DNA from: Nannocystis sp.
GTDB taxonomy: Bacteria > Myxococcota_A > Polyangia > Nannocystales > Nannocystaceae
Length of the DNA: 64,000 bases
Direction: 5' to 3'
NCBI GenBank assembly: GCA_016712315.1
Contig: JADJRG010000029.1
Coordinates: 1,065,134-1,129,133 of the forward strand
Below, piece by piece: positions 9,201 through 16,315 of this stretch. A program made the position numbers and the translations under genes. Positions within the stretch are counted from its first letter, which is position 1. Every line of letters starts with the position of its first letter. The notes under the pieces are model-generated. The model was not told where the DNA came from. It saw only the letters and a list, made by a program, of their open reading frames with translations, and ran no database searches.

Positions 9201-10464
9201 CTTCGTCTACGCCCAGCGCGACGCGGACATCGTGCTCGACGCCGTCGTCCGCAAGGTCGACGTGATCCAGAGCGAGCTCGGCTCGGTCGGCGACGTCGTG
9301 ATGGGCCAGATCGCCGAGCTGCTCGACGGCCAGACCCTCGGCCCAACCACCGCCGCCGCCCTCGAAGCCGCCGCCACCCCCGCCGCTCGCCAGCGCGTCG
9401 TCCAAGGCGAGCTCGACGCCGCCCAAGGCGACGCCGACAAGCGCCTCGACGCCGAGATCCGCCGCGCCGGCACCCGCTACTCCGACGCCGTCAAGAAGCT
9501 CGGCTTCGACCCTCGCCTGCTCCACCGCGCCCTCGACGTCGCCCTCGCCCTGCTCGGCGCCCCGCCCCTCGCCCCTGTCACCGGCGACGGCGGCGTCCAG
9601 GCCTATCAGCTCCCTCCCCTCCCGCCCGGCTGGGAAAACACCCTCGACGCCCTCCGCCGCCCCCGCGAGCAGGGCGAGTCCCTCTGGGATTGGCGCCGCG
9701 CCGCCCACCCCCAGCCCGTCGTCTTCGACCCTCCGCCGCAGATGACCTCGCCGCGGGTCCACCTCCACCTCCACCACCCCCTCGTCCGCCGCCTGCTCGA
9801 CGTCTTCACCTCGCTCGGCTTCTCCGCCCACCATCTCCAGCGCCTCACCCTCGTCCAGCACGACCACGACGGCCACGCCTACGCCGTCGCCCTCGCCCGC
9901 GTCTCGCTCTTCGGCAGCGGCGCCGTCCGCCTCCACGACGAGCTCGTCGAGCAGATCGTCCGCCTCGGCGGCGACACCGCCGACGGCCCCCTCGAACCCC
10001 TCAAGGAGCGCGACGTCGGCCAGCTCTCCGCCGTGCTCGCCGCCAACCTCGCCGCCGAGCGTCACCCCCCGCTCCCGCCGGCCCGCAGCCTCCACCCCCT
10101 GCTCGCCCGCGCCCGCCGCGACTTCGCCGCCCTCTGGCCCGCCCTCCGCGCCCGCGGCCAGGAAGCCGCCGAAGACGCCGGCAAGCGCCTCCACGCCCGC
10201 GGCGAGCTCGAGAGCCGCCAGCTCCAGGGCCTGCTCCTCGCCCAGCGCGCCCAGCTCCAAGAGCAGCTCCCCCTCCTCGAGATCACCAACGACACCGAGC
10301 GCCGCCAGCGCCAAGCCGACGAAGACGCCCGCCGGGACCGCCTCGCCGCCATCGACCGCGAGATCCACGAGGAGCCCGCCGACCTCAAGGCCCTCTACGA
10401 GATCCAGCTCAGCCGCATCGAGCCCGTCGGCCTCGTCTACCTCTGGCCCCGCGTCTGGGAGTGA
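6268..10464 (+). CDS. drmD: DISARM SNF2-family helicase DrmD
   Basis: The class 1 DISARM protein with a SNF2/Swi2-type DNA translocase. I prefer GTG 6268 (VPGKANLALAEAS, 1398 aa). An in-frame ATG at 6142 would add 42 unconvincing residues. The first 250 or so residues are Ala-rich helical repeats, followed by a disordered linker with 13 consecutive prolines between two DDPFEPPP motifs. The motor starts at about 410: Walker A DDVGLGKT (about 435), DEAH box LLILDEAHT (about 549), SATPHNG (about 590), and motifs V-VI TDAAREGINLQ (about 929) and RSGRIDR (about 959). A long coiled-coil-rich C-terminus follows. It is the first operon gene; drmMI starts 10 bp downstream. In DISARM this protein is thought to act with the DrmAB complex on foreign DNA. 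Confidence 0.9.
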   Translation: MPGKANLALAEASTSAARERPDLLVDLALHLGIDRDAVERWLGLVHGRTKLANAFGRLWPADPDHFRPRAALPEDLAAARNAAARRDPALLLELARHLGAAPAHVEADLKAEHHRMRLDTCRFDACESAYRAALASRGADLGVAPAASAAPVSAPPATRAIPPAIALLRVSDARADDRVLFKLADALDQTPGMIRAALARAHHRQRLDTVDFAPAGPSQELLLARPAAGTSIADDPFEPPPPPPPPPPPPPRASDDPFEPPPLPEPPPYTARDGDLARYAAKRPAPAARPSALPPRPAADPGALPRPGQIARCRHRNWLVEAVHPPREDRRNAAHLVDLVCLDDDAPGRALSVLWELELGATLTEPEAGQLRGLQAFDPPEHFAAYLNTLRWNATTAADQTLFQAPLRAGIHVQPYQLAPLMKALELPRANLFIADDVGLGKTIEAGLVLQELLLRQRVDFVLVVAPASVCLQWKEELYKRFGLHFQVYDRDFVAQTRQQRGYKVNPWTTQKRFILSYPLLRRAEHLEPLRAFLSEHREHGKRRKSLLILDEAHTVAPASGAAYAVDSQITRIAREHLCPRFENRLFLSATPHNGHSNSFSALLELLDPQRFHRATPVTKSADSLRAVMVRRLKRDIRRVARGLFPRREVIALTLRHHQGAWTAQAALHAPRPELPGYQRPALPLAAPWTLPAAGEAPELALARMLRDYELAVAPANKRQRLVFANLQKRLLSSIPAFYRTLCAHALRFDDHFAGRLDALAALAALAPPDGAAELDDSDLDRPDEALEAEEQERTAAATASLGPPSERARAHLGAMLDLARRHAATPDGRVHALLEWIRQNQCPAAHLGDAAPPADRRWGPRKLIIFTEYTDTKSWLRRLLLRAFEGTERGDERLLELHGAIGDDKREEIQRAFNAPPADHPVRILLATDAAREGINLQGACADLIHLDIPWNPARLEQRSGRIDRTLQPEPEARCHYFVYAQRDADIVLDAVVRKVDVIQSELGSVGDVVMGQIAELLDGQTLGPTTAAALEAAATPAARQRVVQGELDAAQGDADKRLDAEIRRAGTRYSDAVKKLGFDPRLLHRALDVALALLGAPPLAPVTGDGGVQAYQLPPLPPGWENTLDALRRPREQGESLWDWRRAAHPQPVVFDPPPQMTSPRVHLHLHHPLVRRLLDVFTSLGFSAHHLQRLTLVQHDHDGHAYAVALARVSLFGSGAVRLHDELVEQIVRLGGDTADGPLEPLKERDVGQLSAVLAANLAAERHPPLPPARSLHPLLARARRDFAALWPALRARGQEAAEDAGKRLHARGELESRQLQGLLLAQRAQLQEQLPLLEITNDTERRQRQADEDARRDRLAAIDREIHEEPADLKALYEIQLSRIEPVGLVYLWPRVWE

Positions 10465-10474
10465 AGCGACCGCG

Positions 10475-13400
10475 ATGACCACCCGGCGACCTCAAAGCCC
10501 CAGCGAGGCCAACTTCCACAGCCGTTGGCTCGGCATGATCCAGCGCGAGGGCCTCGTCGTCTCCGAGTCCGTGCTCACCGCCGCCGGCGTGATGCACCAG
10601 CGCGGCGCCGCCGCCCAGCAGACCTACCGCGCCCGCCTCCTGCCCCCGCCCGATCCCGACGAAGGCGAAGGCGAAGCCCCCCTCCAGCTCCCCTCCCTGC
10701 CCGCCCTCTTTTTCGACCTCCTCCACTTCACCCCGGAGGACCTCGCCCTCGGCGCCGAGCTGCCCGAGGCCCTCCACGTGCTCGCCACCGACGCCGCCCA
10801 GAGCGTCCTCCTCCGCCCCAGCGCCGCGCTCCGCCGCGCCCGCCCCGCCGCCGCCGCCGCCCCCACCGACGACCCCTTCGCCGACCCCCCCGGCCCCGAA
10901 TCCACGCACTCCCAGGGCGACCCCTTCGCCGACCCCGAATCCACAGACCACGAATCATCAGACCACGAATCCACAGACCACGAATCCACAGACCACGAAC
11001 CCGCAGACCCCGACGAACCGCCCCCCTCCGCCGCCCTCCCCGACCTCGCCGAGACCTCCGACACCGACCCCGAGCTCTCCGACGCCGCCCGCGTCGGCCG
11101 CGGCTACCTCGCCCTCGTCTGGGACCTCGCCGACCCGGACACCGGCTACGGCCCCGCCGCGATCGGCCGCGACCTCGATCGCCCCGACCAAGCCACCACC
11201 TGGAGCTACCCGCCCACCGCCAAATTCGAGCGCCTCCTCCGCCACACCCGGATCCCGATCGGCCTGCTCACCAACCGCACCCACGTCCGCCTGCTCTACG
11301 CCCCCCACGGCGAGACCTCCGGCTCGCTCACCTTCGACCTCAGCGAGCTCGCCAAGGTCGACGGCCGGCCGATGCTCGACGCCTTCCTCGCGCTGCTCGG
11401 CCGCGACCGCTGGCTCACCCAAGCCGAGGCCCACCGCCTGCCCGCCCTGCTCGCCCAGAGCCGCCGCCAGCAGGCCGAGGTCACCGAGCGCCTCGCCGAC
11501 CAGGTCTTTGACGCCCTCCAGGCCCTGCTCAGCGGCTTCGAGGCCGCCGCCGAGCGCGACGGCGCGCCCCTCCTCCACCAGCGGGTCAGCGAGGGCCACC
11601 GCAGCCACGGCACCGGCGAGGTCTACGCCGGCCTGCTCACCGTCCTGCTCCGCCTCGTCTTCACCCTCTACGCCGAGGACCGCGGCCTGCTCCCGGTCGA
11701 GCACCCGATCTACCAAGCCGGCTACTCGGTGCTCGGCCTCTTCGACCAGCTCCAGGCCGACCAGAGCGCCCACCCCGACGCGATGGACCGCCGCTTCGGC
11801 GCCTGGTCGCGCCTGCTCGCCTCCTGGCGGGCGATCTACGACGGCGTCCACCACCACGGCCACGAGGGCGCGCCCCTCCTCATGCCCCCGCGCCGCGGCC
11901 ACCTCTTCGACCCCAACGCCTACCCCTTCCTCGAGGGCCGCCCCGCCGCCGGCGAGCTCACGACCTACGCCGCCCGCGCCGCCGTCCAGGTCCCCAGCGT
12001 CGACGACGGCACCCTCTACCGCGCGCTCGACGGCCTGATCTTCCTCCACGACGGCAAGGCCCGCCAGCGCCTCTCCTACCGCGCCCTCGACGTCGAGCAG
12101 ATCGGCTCGGTCTACGAGGCGCTGATGGGCTACGACGTGGTCCGCCTCACCGCCCCCGCCGTGCGAATGCGCGCACGCCGCGCCAAGGGGGTGTGGCTCA
12201 GCGCCGCCGAGCTGCTCGCCGTGCCCGCCGCCGGCCGCGCGAAGTGGCTCAAAGAGTCGGTCGGCCTCGACAAAGGCCACGCGAGCGCGATCGCCGCCGC
12301 CCTCGCCGCCGCCCTCAAGTCTGCGCCCACCAAGGACCCCGCCGCCCAGGCCGAGCTCGTCCTCTCCCTCCTCGTCGACCACGCCGGCAAGGGCTTCGGC
12401 CAGCGCGCCGCCGCCGGCCGCCTGGTCATCCAGCCAGGTGACGAGCGAAAACGCACCAGCTCGCACTACACGCCGCAGTCGCTCACCCGCCAGGTGGTAC
12501 GCCGCACCCTCGCGCCGATCCTCCGCACCATCGAGGCCCAGACCGGCGCGCCCCCGACCAGCGAGACCCTGCTCAGCCTCAAGATCGTCGACCCCGCGGT
12601 CGGCTCCGGCGCCTTCCTGGTCGAGGTCGTCCGCCAGCTCGCCGATCACGTCGTCGCCGCCTGGCAGCGCGAGGGCAGCTACGAGGCGATGGGCTCGCTG
12701 CTCGCCGCCCAGCTCAGCAAACTCGCGCCCGAGGCCCGCCCCGCCGACGGCTCCGACGAGGGCGCCGACCCGGTGATCGCCGCCCGCCGCCTGGTCGCCC
12801 AGCGCTGCGTCTACGGCGTCGACAAGAACCCCTACGCGGTCAACCTCGCCAAACTCTCCCTCTGGCTGGTCACCCTCTCCCGCCACCTGCCCTTCACCTT
12901 CGTCGACCACGCCCTGCGCTGCGGCGACTCGCTGGTCGGCCTCACCCTCGCCGGGGCGCGCGCCTTCGACTGGCGCGCCCCCGAAGAGCACACCAGCCCC
13001 CCCGCCAAGAAGCCCGGCAAGACGATCCCCAACGCGGCCACCCAAGAGTCGCTGCTGACCGGGATCGTCGCCAAGTCGTTGACCACAGCCACCGATCTGC
13101 GCCACCAGATCATGCGCCTCGCCGCCCAAGACGGCGAAGCCGCGGTGCTCGCCCGCGAAGATCTTTTACAAAAAGCCCGCGACGCCCTCGACGAGGCCAA
13201 GCTGATCGCCGATCTCTGCGTCGGCGCCTTCTTCTCCGCCGCCAAAGACAAAGACCGCCTCACCGAGCGCCAACGCCGCTTCGACCTGGTGCTGAGCTGG
13301 GTCGCAGAGCGCGAACTCGATCCCAAGAGCAGCGCCACCGCGGCCGCCCTCGCCCGCCTGAAGTCCCTGCAAACCACGCTGATCGAGGCCGGCAAACAAG

Positions 13401-15022
13401 CGCCCTTCCACTGGATGCTGGAATTCCCCGAGGTCTTTTTTGAGGGGCGCAAAGACCCCCTCGTTTTAAGCGCCAAAGGGAAGCGCGTCGCGTATTTTGA
13501 CGCGGTGGTCGGCAACCCGCCCTTCGCCGGCAAGAACGGGGTGCTCGCCGCCGGCGGCGACAACTATATCGATTGGCTCAAAACCATCCACCCCGGCGCC
13601 CACGGCAACGCCGACCTCTGCGCCCACTTCTTCCGCCGCGCGGCCCTCCTGCTCGGCCCCCACGGCACCCTCGGCCTGGTCGCCACCAACACGATCGGCC
13701 AAGGCGACACCCGCAGCACCGGCCTCGCCGCCCTGCTCGCCGAAGGCGCGCGGATCTACGACGCGACGGTCGACCTGCGCTGGCCCGCCCCCGGCGCCGC
13801 CGTGACCGTGTCGATCGTCCACGCCGCCCTCGGCCTGCCGGCGCAGCACACCGAAGCCCCGGTGCTCCGCACGCCCAACGCGAGCGGCACGCTGATCGAG
13901 GCCCGCACAACGACGGTGATCAACTCCCGGCTGGTCGGTCGACCAGAGCGCGCCGACCCCGTGACCCTGCGCAGCAACGCCGACCTGAGCTTTCAGGGCA
14001 GCATCGTCCTCGGCCAGGGCTTCACCCTCACCCCCGAAGAGCAGGGCCAGCTCATCGCCAAGAACAAGCGCAACGCCGATCTTATAAAACCCTACCTCGG
14101 CGGCGCGGAGCTCAACCGCAACCCCGACCAGGGCTTCGATCGCTACGTGATCGACTTCGGCGACCTGGACCTCGCCGACGCCGAGAAATGGCCCGACCTT
14201 CTTAAGATCGTCCGCGAGCGCGTCAAACCCGAGCGCGACAAGCTCAAGGACAACGCCGATGGTCGCCGTCGCAAGGAATACTGGTGGCAATGGGGTCGAC
14301 GCACCCCGGCCCTCGAAGCCGCCCTCGCCAAGCTCCCCCGCTGCCTCGTCACATCCCGCGTCACCAAGCACCTCTGCTTCTCCTGGCAACCTTCCAACCG
14401 CGTCCTCAACGAGAAGATCGTCGCTGTCGTCATACCCGCGGACACGCTGCTGGCGACCCTCCAATCGCGAGTCCATGGCGCTTGGTCCTGGGCTCTGTCA
14501 TCGACCCTCAAGACTGACCTCAACTACGCCCCCTCCGACTGCTTCCAAAACTTCCCCTTCCCCGCCCCCGATCCTCGCACCGAGCACCCATTCTTAGAAG
14601 ATCTCGGAAAACGCCTCGACGCCCAGCGCTCGGCCTTTTTGCTTTTTCATAACATTGGTCTCACGACCTTATACAACCTGCTCCTCGGCTTCGACACCGC
14701 CGCCGCGATCGCCGATCCTCGGCACAAACTCCACGCGCCCGCCGCCGATCCTCGCCTCGCCGACCTGCGCCAGCTCCACCTCGATCTCGACCGCGCCGTG
14801 CTCACCACCTACGCGCACTGCCTTTCTAAAAACAGCCAAGACCCAGCGGAACGCGCCCTCGCCCCCGTCTTCGCCGCGGTCGCCGTCCCCCCCTATCAAG
14901 ATCCCCGCCTGCCCAGCCTCACGCCCGAAGCTCGCCAAACCCTCGCCACCTTCAGCGACGCCCTGCTCGACGCCCTCATGGCCCTGAACGAAGCCCGCGC
15001 CCGCCAAGAGGCCGCCCGATGA
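10475..15022 (+). CDS. drmMI: DISARM N6-adenine DNA methyltransferase DrmMI
   Basis: A 1515-aa class 1 DISARM methyltransferase that marks host DNA as self. The N-terminal about 150 residues resemble a DNA-binding/partner domain and are followed by an acidic linker (DDPFADPP, then ESTDH repeats). The methyltransferase core is of the Eco57I/type IIG-like layout: HYTPQSLTRQVV (about 663), SAM motif I DPAVGSGAFLVE (about 705), catalytic NPPF (about 1012). The C-terminal region after about 1150 is the likely target-recognition domain. From about 13,150 to 14,700 codon use becomes visibly more A/T-rich (GATCTTTTACAAAAAG, CTTTTTCATAAC), unlike the rest of the operon, suggesting that the recognition end was exchanged. 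Its stop overlaps the next ATG by 4 bp (ATGA). Confidence 0.92.
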   Translation: MTTRRPQSPSEANFHSRWLGMIQREGLVVSESVLTAAGVMHQRGAAAQQTYRARLLPPPDPDEGEGEAPLQLPSLPALFFDLLHFTPEDLALGAELPEALHVLATDAAQSVLLRPSAALRRARPAAAAAPTDDPFADPPGPESTHSQGDPFADPESTDHESSDHESTDHESTDHEPADPDEPPPSAALPDLAETSDTDPELSDAARVGRGYLALVWDLADPDTGYGPAAIGRDLDRPDQATTWSYPPTAKFERLLRHTRIPIGLLTNRTHVRLLYAPHGETSGSLTFDLSELAKVDGRPMLDAFLALLGRDRWLTQAEAHRLPALLAQSRRQQAEVTERLADQVFDALQALLSGFEAAAERDGAPLLHQRVSEGHRSHGTGEVYAGLLTVLLRLVFTLYAEDRGLLPVEHPIYQAGYSVLGLFDQLQADQSAHPDAMDRRFGAWSRLLASWRAIYDGVHHHGHEGAPLLMPPRRGHLFDPNAYPFLEGRPAAGELTTYAARAAVQVPSVDDGTLYRALDGLIFLHDGKARQRLSYRALDVEQIGSVYEALMGYDVVRLTAPAVRMRARRAKGVWLSAAELLAVPAAGRAKWLKESVGLDKGHASAIAAALAAALKSAPTKDPAAQAELVLSLLVDHAGKGFGQRAAAGRLVIQPGDERKRTSSHYTPQSLTRQVVRRTLAPILRTIEAQTGAPPTSETLLSLKIVDPAVGSGAFLVEVVRQLADHVVAAWQREGSYEAMGSLLAAQLSKLAPEARPADGSDEGADPVIAARRLVAQRCVYGVDKNPYAVNLAKLSLWLVTLSRHLPFTFVDHALRCGDSLVGLTLAGARAFDWRAPEEHTSPPAKKPGKTIPNAATQESLLTGIVAKSLTTATDLRHQIMRLAAQDGEAAVLAREDLLQKARDALDEAKLIADLCVGAFFSAAKDKDRLTERQRRFDLVLSWVAERELDPKSSATAAALARLKSLQTTLIEAGKQAPFHWMLEFPEVFFEGRKDPLVLSAKGKRVAYFDAVVGNPPFAGKNGVLAAGGDNYIDWLKTIHPGAHGNADLCAHFFRRAALLLGPHGTLGLVATNTIGQGDTRSTGLAALLAEGARIYDATVDLRWPAPGAAVTVSIVHAALGLPAQHTEAPVLRTPNASGTLIEARTTTVINSRLVGRPERADPVTLRSNADLSFQGSIVLGQGFTLTPEEQGQLIAKNKRNADLIKPYLGGAELNRNPDQGFDRYVIDFGDLDLADAEKWPDLLKIVRERVKPERDKLKDNADGRRRKEYWWQWGRRTPALEAALAKLPRCLVTSRVTKHLCFSWQPSNRVLNEKIVAVVIPADTLLATLQSRVHGAWSWALSSTLKTDLNYAPSDCFQNFPFPAPDPRTEHPFLEDLGKRLDAQRSAFLLFHNIGLTTLYNLLLGFDTAAAIADPRHKLHAPAADPRLADLRQLHLDLDRAVLTTYAHCLSKNSQDPAERALAPVFAAVAVPPYQDPRLPSLTPEARQTLATFSDALLDALMALNEARARQEAAR
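10937..11011 (+). repeat. 15-bp tandem repeat inside drmMI (5 copies)
   Basis: Five consecutive 15-bp units based on GAATCCACAGACCAC. Units 1, 3 and 4 are identical, unit 2 has two changes, and unit 5 is more diverged. They encode ESTDH / ESSDH / ESTDH / ESTDH / EPADP, an acidic, presumably disordered linker. Being a multiple of three, copy number can change without a frameshift. Confidence 0.95.
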
Positions 15023-15492
15023 GCCCGCCCCCCCCACCCCAGCCAAGCTCTGGTACCCTCCACCGCGTGAACCGCCCCGACTTCGAGGCCCTGCGCGACC
15101 TCCCGGATAAGAGGATCCTCACTGACATCCGCTTCGTCAGGCGTGCGGCCCTCCACCCCGCCTGCGTGGCCGAGAACATCCCGATCCAAACCTCGCGCCC
15201 CGTCGATCTACGCCTCCACATCGCCTTCAACCCGGAAACCGGCGCGAAGACCTTCAACGTCTTCATCGCCGGCTCCGGCCCGATCTGCCGCCTCGACGTC
15301 GACGGTCCGGCACACCGCCCCGCAGGCCGTAGCCACAAACACTCGCTCCAAACCGCGCGCTGTCCAGAACGCAACCTCCCCGCCGGGGTCATCGACCGCC
15401 CCGATCTCAGCGGCAAGGGCATCCGCGAGCTCTTTGAGCTCTTCTGCGAGATGGCCCAGATCTCCCACACCGGCGAGTTCGTAGAACCATGA
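15019..15492 (+). CDS. DISARM-embedded small protein, family unknown (157 aa)
   Basis: Overlaps the drmMI stop by 4 bp (ATGA); a GTG at 15067 is an alternative start (VNRPDFEALRDLPDKRI). The first 16 residues are Pro/Ser-rich and may not be translated. The body has a conserved-looking core: DKRILTDIRFVRR, FNVFIAGSGPICRLDVDG, then HRPAGRSHKHSL with clustered basic residues and histidines, and a C-terminal helix GIRELFELFCEMA. No catalytic motif is evident. The stop overlaps the DUF1828-like gene by 4 bp. I believe similar proteins occur next to DUF1828 proteins elsewhere, which would make these two a mobile pair, but I cannot name the family. It is not a known DISARM core component. Confidence 0.75.
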   Translation: MSPPPPPQPSSGTLHRVNRPDFEALRDLPDKRILTDIRFVRRAALHPACVAENIPIQTSRPVDLRLHIAFNPETGAKTFNVFIAGSGPICRLDVDGPAHRPAGRSHKHSLQTARCPERNLPAGVIDRPDLSGKGIRELFELFCEMAQISHTGEFVEP

Positions 15493-16265
15493 TCGACGAC
15501 ACTCAGCTCCGCGACCTCCTCGGATCCAGCCGGCTCGTCCGCGAGATCGATCGCCTCCCCCGCGGGCACATCCGCCTCGAAACCGCATTCCTCTACCCCG
15601 ACGGCTCCTCCGTCGACCTCTTCGTCCGCGCGCAGGAGCCCTCGATCTTCCCGTCGATCACCCTCAGCGACCTCGGCCAGACCCTCACCTGGCTCCTCGA
15701 CCTCCAGATCCAGCCCCATAAGTCCAAGCGACGCCAGCAGCTCCTAGCCGACGCGATCGAACTCTTCGACGTCCGCCTGGTCGGTGGCGCCCTCGAGGCG
15801 ACGATCGATCCCCCGTCCCAACTCCTCGACGGCGTCATCCGCCTCGGACAGGCCTGCGTGCGCGTGGCGGACCTCTTCTACACCCGCCGAGCCAACCTCC
15901 AGGCCACTTTCAAGGAGGAGGTCGAGGAGCTCCTCGCCGAGGTCGACTTCGAGTACGAGACCGAGCGCGAGCTCGAGGGCCGGAGCGGCCGGACGGTGAA
16001 GGTGGACTTCTTGGTGAAGGGCAAGCGCCGCGACTCCGCACTCCTCACGCTCTCCTCCGCCAACACCTCTCAAGCCCACGCCGCGGCGAATGAGATCTTC
16101 CGCAAATGGTACGACCTCAGCGACCGCAGCGAACAACGCATCACGATCTTCGATGATCGCTTCGACACCTACCGGCGCGATGACCTGGAGCGCATCCAAG
16201 AGAAATCAGACCTGGTGCCCCTCTCAGAGGCCCAACAACTCCAGGACCTGCTCCGCGCCGCATGA
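15489..16265 (+). CDS. DISARM-embedded DUF1828/DUF1829-like protein (258 aa)
   Basis: The N-terminal half matches the DUF1828 style: a short basic beta-strand region followed by SITLSDLGQTLTWLLDLQ and RRQQLLADAIELFDVRL. The C-terminal half matches DUF1829: FKEEVEELLAEVDFEYETER, then GRTVKVDFLVKGKRRDSALLTL and a helix HAAANEIFRKWYDL. The E...VDF...ALLTLS arrangement recalls a PD-(D/E)xK-type core but lacks an obvious catalytic Lys, so nuclease activity is only a hypothesis. The gene starts inside the stop of the 157-aa gene (ATGA) and its own stop overlaps an upstream drmA ATG (16262). It is therefore fixed in the DISARM transcript between methyltransferase and helicase. Confidence 0.75.
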   Translation: MIDDTQLRDLLGSSRLVREIDRLPRGHIRLETAFLYPDGSSVDLFVRAQEPSIFPSITLSDLGQTLTWLLDLQIQPHKSKRRQQLLADAIELFDVRLVGGALEATIDPPSQLLDGVIRLGQACVRVADLFYTRRANLQATFKEEVEELLAEVDFEYETERELEGRSGRTVKVDFLVKGKRRDSALLTLSSANTSQAHAAANEIFRKWYDLSDRSEQRITIFDDRFDTYRRDDLERIQEKSDLVPLSEAQQLQDLLRAA

Positions 16266-16315
16266 CTCACCGACCGAGGGCTCTCCCACCCTCCAAGCGC
16301 CGAGGCACCCGCCCC

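Noticed and set aside
10937..11011. CRISPR-like array
   Set aside because: Direct 15-bp units without spacers, in frame with the methyltransferase; a coding minisatellite.
10958..13129. Long minus-strand open frame opposite drmMI (and similar ones opposite drmD, drmA and drmB)
   Set aside because: Gly/Val/Glu/Asp-rich sequence without motifs, produced by the GC-rich third positions of the genuine plus-strand genes.
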